A DNA stretch of 64,000 nucleotides, from assembly GCA_003116975.1 (NCBI GenBank), contig BGKB01000074.1, forward strand, positions 62,001-126,000. Reading direction: 5' to 3'. Positions within the stretch are counted from its first letter, which is position 1, and each line of letters starts with the position of its first letter. This document shows positions 38,397 to 45,854 of this stretch, piece by piece. This DNA comes from Aurantiochytrium sp. KH105 (Eukaryota > Sar > Bigyra > Thraustochytrida > Thraustochytriidae). The notes beneath the pieces are model-generated. The model saw only the letters and a list, made by a program, of their open reading frames with translations. It did no database searches and was not told where the DNA came from. The position numbers were made by a program, and so were the translations under genes.

Positions 38397-38429
38397 TGGC
38401 AGCAGCGGCACCGAGGACGGCGTGGCGCG
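37434..38429. other. Divergent intergenic region between surface-protein array and J-domain gene
   Basis: About 1 kb that should hold two promoters. It includes alternating GC at 37459-37468, an A/T-rich patch (37640-37700), C-runs (38048-38059) and a CAG tract (38357-38396). The last is open in the glutamine frame of the downstream gene, but only from a GTG codon. No gene is supported. Confidence 0.5.
38357..38396. repeat. CAG triplet tract upstream of the J-domain gene
   Basis: About thirteen CAG/CAA units, in frame with the downstream gene but ahead of its first ATG (38430), so most likely in the 5' leader. If translation began upstream at a non-ATG codon it would give polyglutamine. Confidence 0.85.
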
Positions 38430-39455
38430 ATGCAGCAAGAAATGGTAGCGCGAGAGGATACGGCCCAGGCGAAAGAGCAGGTGCAACCAGCGTCTGGCGA
38501 GGGTCGCCAAAACGACGAAGAGGACCGCCAGGACGACGAAGAGGACCGCCAGGACGAGGCCGAGGACCAAGAGAAAAATAAGGGCGATGAAGAGGAGGAA
38601 GCCAACGATGAAACCAATGATGTGAAAGAAGCCGAGGAAACCGAAGACAAGCGCAACGAGGACGATGGTGATGACGACGAGGAGGAAGACGACGAAGAAG
38701 AGTCCCGCAAGATTGAGACCTTTGAAGACCTCGAGCCCTTTGATCTGTACAAGACGCTCAAGCTGAGCGCCTCATCCTGCAACGCGGACAGGGCACGCAC
38801 AGCGTACCATCGGCGCGCACACAACTACCATCCTCGTAGGGGCCGAAAGGCTTCAGCGATACGGTTCGCCAAAGCAGGATTCGCCTACGAAATACTGCGA
38901 GACGACGAGCGGCGGCGTATCTATGACCAGCACGGATTCCCGGGTCTCGTTGCATCTGAAAAGTTCATGGGTACAAGCGTGTTCGACCTTACCCCAAATG
39001 ATATTTACAACCAGTTCTTCTCGGAGGAAAACAAAGAGTACTTTTTCCTCAATGGTGCTTCCATCTATCTAAGTGACAGTGAAGAGGAAGATAGCGACCA
39101 AGATGGTGACGGCGCAAATGACGCGGAAGATGACGAAGAAGAAGAGGAAGAGGAAGAGGCAGCCGCGCTCGCTGCCGCGGCAGCCTTGGAGGCTGACGAG
39201 GCCGCGCGCGAGCGTTTCGCAGAGAAACTGAGACAAATCGAAAGCAAGCCAATGCCCAAGCTTTCGCCTGCTGCCTCAACCATTGCGCTCATGACACAGC
39301 CTTCGCTCATGGGCGGGAGCGGAGAAGCAGACATTTTCAAGGAAATTAAGCGGAGATTTGCCGAAACTGCAAAGGAAGACTCGGCGAGCGAAGACAACGG
39401 AGCTTGTTCTTCAGAAGCTGACGTTGGGAGTTCCCCGAAACGTCCCAAGCATTGA
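38430..39455 (+). CDS. J-domain (DnaJ-like) protein with HPR in place of HPD
   Basis: A 341-residue product. Residues 1-95 are extremely acidic (Glu/Asp runs). A J domain follows from about residue 100: DLYKTLKLSASSCNADRART, then YHRRAHNYHPRRGRKASAIR and FAKAGFAYEILRDDERRRIY, ending DQHGFPGL. The tetrahelical pattern and the YEILRDDERRRIYD helix are clear, but the loop that should read His-Pro-Asp reads His134-Pro135-Arg136. The Asp of HPD is needed to stimulate Hsp70 ATPase, so this may be a non-activating co-chaperone or bind another partner. The C-terminal half has further acidic runs and a Ser-rich end. The nearest class by layout is DNAJC9-like nuclear proteins. ATG at 38430 is the first methionine. 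Confidence 0.75.
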   Translation: MQQEMVAREDTAQAKEQVQPASGEGRQNDEEDRQDDEEDRQDEAEDQEKNKGDEEEEANDETNDVKEAEETEDKRNEDDGDDDEEEDDEEESRKIETFEDLEPFDLYKTLKLSASSCNADRARTAYHRRAHNYHPRRGRKASAIRFAKAGFAYEILRDDERRRIYDQHGFPGLVASEKFMGTSVFDLTPNDIYNQFFSEENKEYFFLNGASIYLSDSEEEDSDQDGDGANDAEDDEEEEEEEEAAALAAAAALEADEAARERFAEKLRQIESKPMPKLSPAASTIALMTQPSLMGGSGEADIFKEIKRRFAETAKEDSASEDNGACSSEADVGSSPKRPKH

Positions 39456-40346
39456 GCGAGTCTTTTTCCTTTTTTATGGGCAAGCCACATGGCCAATTTT
39501 CTTTGCTCTCCAGGCGTACATAATTGTAGTACCGAGAAATGCACGTCTGAGGCCCACCTGACCAGGATAAGCGTCCGAGCCTCTGGGTTGTTCTGTGCTA
39601 GCTTGCGCTTTGGAGAGGCTGTCTGTCACGCGGTCGCGCCGCGTGCGAGCACGAGCGGAGGGGTATGTTTGGTCGAAGGACCAGCTCGTGCACACAGCGT
39701 TGGACAAGGCGCGCGCGCCTTTTTAAAACCCATGATGAGAAGCCCGGAGAATTTCTGCGGCCTTCTAGTACTACAAATAGGTGTGGTGTTTCTGACCGTC
39801 AGCGCAAGTACACAACAAAGCGGCGTAGTACTCACACTCAATTCCATCCGAGTTTGCGGGAAAGGTGCTCAGAAATCGGTGGATGACCAAAGATGATCGC
39901 ATGCTCCGCGTGCGACGGAGAGAAATAGATTCGTGCAGATGTTGACTCTCGACACCAAACTTCAAACCAATTCCCCCTTGTAAAGCCCTGCTCATTCACC
40001 CTCAAGCAAGATCGCTTGGACCACACATTTTCTTTAGACTTGGCGCCAATTTCTATTCACAATCACGCTATTCCTCAACAGTCACATGTGTTATCTGCGC
40101 GGAAAAGGATGTACTAACGTGTGTCGGTGCGCTCAAAAGCAGCTCGGGAAGCAAGACCATTAAAATCAAAAAAAGAAGACAAGGATGCTGAACGCTGTGC
40201 AAGGAGCTATATCTCGCTCTTCTTTGCATTGTTGCTTCGAAGAAATGTAAACATTACGAAACGAACAAAAGTACGTACCAATATTTTCTTTACCAGTGTT
40301 TGATGTTGACATGTGCATGTAGTGGTGTTCATCAAAGCATACATCA
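39456..40346. other. Convergent intergenic region
   Basis: About 890 bases between converging stop codons of the J-domain and LAMTOR3 genes, A/T-richer than average. A 135-codon plus-strand frame (39489-39896) has no recognisable feature and lacks the local codon bias. No gene, tRNA or small RNA is supported. Confidence 0.5.
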
Positions 40347-40745
40347 TTACACGGCATCGCGGAGAGGCTGAAAACCCTTTTGCAGCCTCTCGTGCAGCTC
40401 TGTGGAGGTGAGAAGATCAACGTCAAGATCACTCGTGCCGACCACTGTGAGCACAAGCGGTGCAAGGTTAATGTGTACCAGCTGGCTGGCTTGGAACTGC
40501 GCAATAACGCTTCGCATTTGCCCGAACTGCAGCTTGCTCACTTGGTCGATAATCACTGAGACAGCGGACACGCTTTGGTTCCTCGGCTCGCCATGACCAC
40601 CATCGACCCACCGTTGTCCGAAGCAGATGGCATCCGCTGTGCTAAGCACCACGCCCGACACACCGGGGACTTCCTTGATGAGCTTGTCAAAAACGGGCTC
40701 CTGCGTCGCACGTGTGATCGATTCCAGGGTCAGAGCACGATCCAT
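40347..40745 (-). CDS. LAMTOR3: LAMTOR3 (MP1) subunit of Ragulator, roadblock fold
   Basis: A 132-residue product of roadblock/LC7 size. The segments VPGVSGVVLSTADAICFG, IIDQVSKLQFGQMRSVIAQF and QLVHINLAPLVLTVVGTSDL line up with human LAMTOR3, including its characteristic SKLGL-like and VQFNRLPLVV-like strands. LAMTOR3 pairs with LAMTOR2 in the Ragulator scaffold on lysosome or late endosome membranes, where it anchors Rag GTPases for TORC1 signalling and MEK1-ERK. The homology covers the last two thirds best. ATG at 40745 is the first methionine. It is single-exon. Confidence 0.82.
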   Translation of the reverse strand: MDRALTLESITRATQEPVFDKLIKEVPGVSGVVLSTADAICFGQRWVDGGHGEPRNQSVSAVSVIIDQVSKLQFGQMRSVIAQFQASQLVHINLAPLVLTVVGTSDLDVDLLTSTELHERLQKGFQPLRDAV

Positions 40746-41299
40746 CAATGTCAGTTTTCGCGTTCACCCGCATGCGCTGCTCCTCTCCCCCCTCCTCTGC
40801 TCTCTTGCTATTCTCGTCCGCAGCCTCCTCGTCCTCGTCTGCCTGCGTCTCTGTCTGTCTGCGCCCTCCTCGTTCGCCATGATATCGGCGCTCCCGCGAC
40901 GCGCGCTCCGCCCCTGCGCGGGGCCGCGGCTCGCGACGTACCAGTACGGGCTCCATGGCGGCCGGCTGGCTGTCCTCGCGCAACGCAGGCCCGCTCCGCC
41001 GCGCTCGAGAGCTCGCCCGGGGCCGCCGCGATCAGAGTTTGCCTGCGCTCCACGATGTTGGCGCCCAAGGTGAAGAAGAAGAAGAAGAAGAAGAAGAAGA
41101 AGAAGAAGAAGAAGAAGAAGAAGGAGAAGGAGAAGGAGAAGGAGAGGAAAAAGGAGAAGAAAAAGGAGGAGAGCGAGGCAGACAAACCCCGCTCGCCCCG
41201 CCCGCACGTGCGCGCGCAGAGCGCTCCCGGGTCGGCGCGGAGACACGCTGGGGCCGCAGCGGCCGTCGCCCGCGTCTGCGCGGCGGCGCGCGGGGCGAC
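40746..41299. other. Divergent intergenic region with AAG repeat
   Basis: About 550 bases between divergent starts of LAMTOR3 and the five-TM gene. It carries a long AAG tract. The plus frame through it is open from 40955 and would encode a poly-Glu leader for the five-TM gene, but it has no ATG that improves the protein. No gene is supported. Confidence 0.5.
41072..41172. repeat. AAG triplet microsatellite
   Basis: A perfect AAG run from 41072 to about 41123, then an interrupted GGAGAA/AGGAGA run to 41172. All three plus frames read through it as poly-Lys, poly-Glu or poly-Arg type filler. Confidence 0.95.
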
Positions 41300-42400
41300 A
41301 TGAGCTTCGAGGCCGGGAACGCGAGCCTGGCGACCCTGAACGCGAGTCTCGCGGACGCCGGCGGCGGGCTCGAGGCCGTCAACACGGTCCACGGCTGGTG
41401 CGATGGGCTCACGGGCTGGGGGCCGACCACACGGGGAGATGCGCTGACCATGTGCTTTTGCAGCTCAGTGATCGAGCTGCCAAGCGCGTTCCTCTTCCTC
41501 ACCTACGCGTTGCCTCGCCTGTACCGAGTCATGCGCGAACCCGAGGTCAAACCGGCGGCTTCGTGGCGATACCAGCTCAAGTTTGTTCTGACGCTCGTCG
41601 CGCTCGCATGTGCGATCGTCCTTGCCATCGACGATGACCCTCCCTCTCCGGCGGTCCGCATTTCCATGTCGCTCACCTCCTTGGGCTGGCTCGTATCTCT
41701 TGCCTTGCTCGTGGCGGGCTACCATCGGCATTTGCCCTCCTTTACCTGCCTGCGACTCTGGTGGGTCGGGCAGTTCACCATCACAATCGTCATCTTCCTC
41801 ATGCATGCCGAACTGCATACAAGCGACATCGTGCACTTTGTGCGCGGGGCCTACGCCTTCATCTGCGTTCTCTTAGGCATCGCTTCCCTTCGACCCAGCG
41901 ACCAGCCCTTGTACCAGAGTGTGGACTTTAGCACGTCATTCTCGCGCGTCAATTCAGATGATAGCTATGATGTTGGGGCTGCAGAGGCCATGGGCGTGCG
42001 GGCTCTCGATCGATCGGTCTCTGAGACCTCGCTTTCTGACGAAACCCCACTTCTCGACTCGTACGCAGAGCAGTACGACAGTATTGAGGCAGGGAGCGTG
42101 CCCGCGACGATTCACGAATCCTCTGCTGCATCCCCGCCAATGGGGCCTTTTTCAAGGCCTCTGGAGCGTCAGATTTCGAATAATTTGCTCATGACCGGTG
42201 CCTCCACGAGTCGGTATAATCGTGTTTTTGCGGCCTTTAATGACGCGCTCTATGGGACCAGAGTGCGCAACGAGGAGCGCAAGAGCCCTGAGCATGGGCA
42301 TGTTCGCGTTCCTCGCGGCAATTCTGAACCTGACAGGACTCGCGATAGTAATAGAGAGTCGGGCTTGTCGAGCAGCCTCGGTGCAAATTCAAAGTGGTAA
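41300..42400 (+). CDS. Five-transmembrane protein resembling a free-standing ABCC TMD0
   Basis: A 366-residue product. Residues 1-45 are lumenal, with NxS/T sites (GNASLATLNASLAD). Then five hydrophobic helices: VIELPSAFLFLTYALPRLYR, LKFVLTLVALACAIVLAIDD, MSLTSLGWLVSLALLVAGY, LWWVGQFTITIVIFLM and FVRGAYAFICVLLGIASLRP. The N-terminal topology, helix spacing and sequence texture (basic LYRVMRE loop, LAIDDD, GYHRHLPSF) resemble TMD0, the five-helix N-terminal domain of ABCC (MRP-type) transporters. Here a Ser-rich soluble tail of about 170 residues and a stop codon follow instead of the ABC core. TMD0 normally directs targeting and partner binding. An alternative is a five-helix segment of another membrane-protein family. 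ATG at 41300 is chosen as the first methionine with a sensible N-terminus. Confidence 0.7.
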   Translation: MSFEAGNASLATLNASLADAGGGLEAVNTVHGWCDGLTGWGPTTRGDALTMCFCSSVIELPSAFLFLTYALPRLYRVMREPEVKPAASWRYQLKFVLTLVALACAIVLAIDDDPPSPAVRISMSLTSLGWLVSLALLVAGYHRHLPSFTCLRLWWVGQFTITIVIFLMHAELHTSDIVHFVRGAYAFICVLLGIASLRPSDQPLYQSVDFSTSFSRVNSDDSYDVGAAEAMGVRALDRSVSETSLSDETPLLDSYAEQYDSIEAGSVPATIHESSAASPPMGPFSRPLERQISNNLLMTGASTSRYNRVFAAFNDALYGTRVRNEERKSPEHGHVRVPRGNSEPDRTRDSNRESGLSSSLGANSKW

Positions 42401-42549
42401 CAAACGAACGACGGGCAGTGTCTGGCGGAACAGGGAAGTTAGTAACGCAAGCAATTAATCAAGCAAGCGAGCTGACGCGACGGAGAGCAGGGAAGCGCTC
42501 CACAAGAAAAAAAAATGGACAAAGATCAGTCTGACCAAGGTTTTGTTTG

Positions 42550-42555
42550 TTTATT
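42550..42555 (-). terminator. AATAAA-type polyadenylation hexamer (minus strand)
   Basis: TTTATT on the plus strand reads AATAAA on the minus strand, about 150 bases past the stop of the CHAT-STAND-SH2 gene. Whether this organism uses the canonical hexamer is unknown. Confidence 0.3.
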
Positions 42556-42588
42556 CGTTCCAATGCAGCACCTTTGCGTCTATACCAA

Positions 42589-42594
42589 AATAAA
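42589..42594 (+). terminator. AATAAA polyadenylation hexamer (plus strand)
   Basis: AATAAA about 190 bases past the stop of the five-TM gene. It lies beyond the opposite-strand hexamer, so the two 3' untranslated regions would overlap. Confidence 0.3.
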
Positions 42595-42707
42595 TGTGTT
42601 TTTGTAGAGCATATGTGTTGCTTTACCGTTCTGTGTTTTCTTGAACTGAGCGTGAGAGAAGCTGAGCCTGAGTCAATCAACATGTAATGTGCGGTCCCTG
42701 GCAACTT

Positions 42708-45029
42708 TCAAGTTGCAGACGCGCGCGTCTTCCCGAAAATAGCTTCCTTGGACACAAGTTCACTAGGTACCGATGCGCCAGCCATTACGCCAACTTGCGA
42801 GGCGTGACCGCTTGATGTGCGGTGGCCCGAGTAAACTGTCTTGAAAACGGCTGTTCGCAAAATTGCCGCGTGCAATGACGGAAAAGGCTCTGCACCGCAG
42901 CTGCACGTGCCGTCAGCGTTCATTTTGATGATAATGTGTTGGATCTCTTTTTCAGATGTCTGCGCATTTCCCCAGGAGGAATGCGTCGACTGTGCGCTCA
43001 GCCCTCGGTGTAGCCAGCCTTGGTTTGATCTCTTCACAACGACTCCTGCAACGAGTGAGCCCGGATAGCTCTCGCTCAATCGGAGCATAAAGGTCCCTGG
43101 CGGAGCGTTCCGAATGTGATTTTCCACCCCCGTCCGCGAAGTTAGCCACAGCACAGGATAGTGGCGACCGACACGACGCGCCCAAAGGTCACTCAAAAGA
43201 CGTATACTCCGAAGCGTATACACATACCAAGGCCAAAAGGACTTGATGAAGCGCGAGACGGACACAAGACGTCTCGAGGAGGCCGAAACGGCGGCCGGGA
43301 GGACAGGCGATATACGCGTAAGATTCCGAATACCTTCTGCAGATGAATCACTCAACGGGCGTGTTCCTCCAATTGTCTGTGCAAAGTGGCGACGCAGCTG
43401 CTCCGAGAAGCGCGTCCAGGTTGTGCGGCTCTGACTAGCCATGCGCGCACCCTTGCGCTCACAGCACAGTTTCCAAAAGTTCACGCCGGCTGCTGCATCC
43501 TCATCGTCCAGCAGCATGCCGAGCATCTTACGAAAGTCTTCCAGCGTCGACTTTTCACGTTTTGCACAAAGGATGTCGAGGCGGCCGTTCACCAAACTAC
43601 AAGGGCTTTCTCGCGCCGCAGCTTGAATCATTTCTGGGGTGCAGAGTTGCATGGAGTGCAATTTTTCGACAGCGCGTCCGAGAGCCCTCATTTGCTGGGG
43701 TGATGGCGCCTCGATGTCATGCTCGTGCTCGAGCATCGCGAGCGCCGCGGAGGGGTCCATGCCTTCAAGTTCCACGTGTGCAATGTGACTTGAGCTTATT
43801 GCGCCCAAAAAGGGAGAGGCAAATCGTGATACGCACAGCATCGTGATTCCCAAATACTCTGTGAGGCCCTTGACCAGGTCCACAAACGCAGTGTTGCAGA
43901 CCCCCGCCGCCTCGCAATCGTCTAATACGAGAACAATTTCCCGCTGCGGTGTGCAAGTGTCCTCAAAGAGTTCCTTGAGGGCGATCCGGACCTGTTGAAG
44001 AGCCTGTTCAGGCTTGAGTGCGCTTGCAGCGTTGCTTGCCGTCGTGTTACCCGTTTGACCTCCCGCCAAGAGAGGATGGTTCACCTGCAGATCTGCTTTC
44101 TTCGCAATGTCGGCGGCAATTTCCTTGGCAATGTCCAAGGTCCATTGCAGCCGGGCTGCATCATAGTTAGGGGCCCGTTCGTTGATTCTACGGTTAAGTT
44201 TTGCGCAATTGACATAAAATACAGCCCGCATGAGTCTTCGCTCCAAGGCAAACTGAACGACATGCATGGCCAAGGCAGATTTTCCGCTGCCGGGCATGCC
44301 CGTGATAAGAGCAACTCGCTTTTCCTCGTTCAAAAGGGCGTCGCAAACGTCTTGCATGGCTTTGTATCGACCAAAGAAACGCGTTGGCGCCGATACCATT
44401 TGGGGCAACGCAGGCGCGCTCGAAGCTCGTCGAAGCATGTTGTGTGGGTGGAAGAGAGCACTTCTGTCAATGCTCACCTCCGTAGCGTTTGCGTGGCTAG
44501 GGACGACAAGCTTGACTATGTCTGGATCAACCTCTGACGTTGCGAGCGCTTGGTTTAGGACCTCTTGCACAGGTGCTGAGTCGTCTGGCCATGCGAGGAG
44601 CGTCGTGTAAAAGACTTCAACAAAGCCAAGTGCAAGCCCGCGAAGGAGCACAACGGCAGGAACGCCCACATCCAAAAATCCCTCTGCTGCGTCATCGGCG
44701 TGCTCGAGCCCTTGTGCGCTCACAAAGACGACGGGGCGTGGTCGCTGGGCAAGCCGTACTGTGCGAAGGGCCTCGGGTCCGAGGTCGCATAGTTTGCCCT
44801 TGTTTGTCTCGAGCATAAGCCTACCGCCAGCAATTCCAGAGCCTACAAAGTGCAGGACGCTTCCCATCGGGTTCGCGTTTAGTGCGCCCAGCAGCGCTTG
44901 GCTTGTCGCTGCGTGAAGAGTATACGCGACGCCGCTCGCTTCGCAGACGCGCCGCACCACATGGGCCTCTTCACGATATTGTCCAGGCCGCAGCCTCGAG
45001 TCGCGCGGCGCGCTGAAGAGCACCTGCAT
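42708..45029 (-). CDS. CHAT-like pseudo-protease + STAND NTPase + STAT-like linker/SH2 fusion
   Basis: A 773-residue single-exon protein with three parts. (1) Residues 1-170 have a CHAT (caspase-like) fold: VLHFVGSGIAGGRLMLE, then VVFVSAQGLEHADDAAEGFL, DVGVPAVVLLRGLAL and VEVFYTTLLAWPDDSAPVQE. The catalytic His and Cys positions read Ser64 and Ala105, so it is probably inactive. (2) Residues 217-435 form a STAND/NB-ARC-type P-loop NTPase: FFGRYKAMQDV, Walker A GMPGSGKSALA (244-254), Walker B IVLVLDD (365-371) and a sensor Arg in TMLCVSRF (Arg402). (3) Residues 590-735 resemble the STAT linker plus SH2: FIKSFWPWYVYTLRSIRLLS, then PPGTFMLRLSESYPGSLVAG with phosphotyrosine-binding Arg650, then IQHIIIKMNADG. 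This suggests a nucleotide-switched scaffold that reads phosphotyrosine. ATG at 45029 is fixed by an upstream in-frame stop. No DNA-binding domain is visible. Confidence 0.8.
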   Translation of the reverse strand: MQVLFSAPRDSRLRPGQYREEAHVVRRVCEASGVAYTLHAATSQALLGALNANPMGSVLHFVGSGIAGGRLMLETNKGKLCDLGPEALRTVRLAQRPRPVVFVSAQGLEHADDAAEGFLDVGVPAVVLLRGLALGFVEVFYTTLLAWPDDSAPVQEVLNQALATSEVDPDIVKLVVPSHANATEVSIDRSALFHPHNMLRRASSAPALPQMVSAPTRFFGRYKAMQDVCDALLNEEKRVALITGMPGSGKSALAMHVVQFALERRLMRAVFYVNCAKLNRRINERAPNYDAARLQWTLDIAKEIAADIAKKADLQVNHPLLAGGQTGNTTASNAASALKPEQALQQVRIALKELFEDTCTPQREIVLVLDDCEAAGVCNTAFVDLVKGLTEYLGITMLCVSRFASPFLGAISSSHIAHVELEGMDPSAALAMLEHEHDIEAPSPQQMRALGRAVEKLHSMQLCTPEMIQAAARESPCSLVNGRLDILCAKREKSTLEDFRKMLGMLLDDEDAAAGVNFWKLCCERKGARMASQSRTTWTRFSEQLRRHFAQTIGGTRPLSDSSAEGIRNLTRISPVLPAAVSASSRRLVSVSRFIKSFWPWYVYTLRSIRLLSDLWARRVGRHYPVLWLTSRTGVENHIRNAPPGTFMLRLSESYPGSLVAGVVVKRSNQGWLHRGLSAQSTHSSWGNAQTSEKEIQHIIIKMNADGTCSCGAEPFPSLHAAILRTAVFKTVYSGHRTSSGHASQVGVMAGASVPSELVSKEAIFGKTRASAT

Positions 45030-45480
45030 CCTGCGTGCGGGCGCACTCTCCTAGCTCACAGTCCTCCTGCCGCGCCCTCTCACTCAAGCGCGCGCCGGCG
45101 GCTCGCGCCGCCCGCGACCCCAAACAGTCTTCGTTTTTATGTTTACATTCCGCCGAGTCATCGTCGTCATCATCATCATCATCTTGCTCACCATTGGAAA
45201 GGGGAAAGTGCCCCCCACCTAGCGGAGCACAGGCTGCTTGCCCGCGATAGCGAAAGTTTTTGGCAAGAAGAACTCACGCATCTATCACAAAGTTGAATGT
45301 ACGATTTTGAGCTTGAGTGCTTAATAATAAAAAAAACGTGATTTTCCATCATTTTGCCCAGCTTTCGCGTCTAAATTTGGCATTGCATCCGTCCCTAACG
45401 GAGCGCACTCTGCCCCAGCCTGCTTGTCCCCCACGAGATATTGTAGCAAGAAGATTTCACGCGTCTATCATAAAGATAAT
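45030..45480. other. Intergenic region between tandem minus-strand genes
   Basis: About 450 bases, with a TCA/TCG run (45160-45183) and two similar phrases (CTAGCGGAGCACA... and CTAACGGAGCGCA..., near 45217 and 45397) each followed by GCTTG-CCC and, further on, by a CGCGTCTATCA or CGCATCTATCA string. This suggests an imperfect duplication of about 180 bases. No gene is supported. Confidence 0.5.
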
Positions 45481-45485
45481 TTACA
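45208..45485. repeat. Imperfect direct duplication of about 90-100 bases
   Basis: The stretches about 45217-45293 (CGGAGCACAGGCTGCTTGCC ... AAGAAGAACTCACGCATCTA) and about 45400-45473 (CGGAGCGCACTCTGCCCCAG ... AAGAAGATTTCACGCGTCTA) share the same order of phrases with many differences, and both end in ATCA-AAAG. The copy next to the OTU gene's stop probably gave rise to the other, or the reverse. Alignment by eye only. Confidence 0.5.
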
Positions 45486-45814
45486 ATTCTGTCCTGCTCG
45501 TGCCGCCGTGATTGGTTTCCGGGGGCTGCACATTGTTCTTCAAACTACTACTACTGCCATCGGCACTCCCACCACTGCTATTGGTCCCGCTTAGCTCGGC
45601 CACATCTGAGGGGCTCGGCGGTATACTTGCGCTGGGGACTTGCATAATGAGCGAAGAAGCCTCGCTCATGCTGTTTGCACGAGAAAGTAGAGCCAACGCT
45701 TTGTCAGAGAAACGCTTGCGACGCTCATCATCCCGAATCGTCATTACATTGTAGTGAACTGGAGAGAGATACGTGAGAAAAACATGTCTCTGGATGTTGT
45801 TGTTGGCAACATTA

Positions 45815-45854
<40 letters not shown>

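Larger units (their letters stand above)
42401..42707. other. Convergent intergenic region
   Basis: About 310 bases between converging stop codons, with crossing polyadenylation-like hexamers (listed separately). No gene is seen. Confidence 0.55.

Noticed and set aside
37434-38429. Search for tRNA or small RNA genes in this and other intergenic gaps
   Set aside because: No B-box (GGTTCGANTCC-like) paired with an acceptor stem, and no U6- or SRP-like core, was found by eye.
40575-41303. 242-codon plus frame with poly-Lys run
   Set aside because: Antisense to LAMTOR3 and then the AAG microsatellite; no recognisable sequence.
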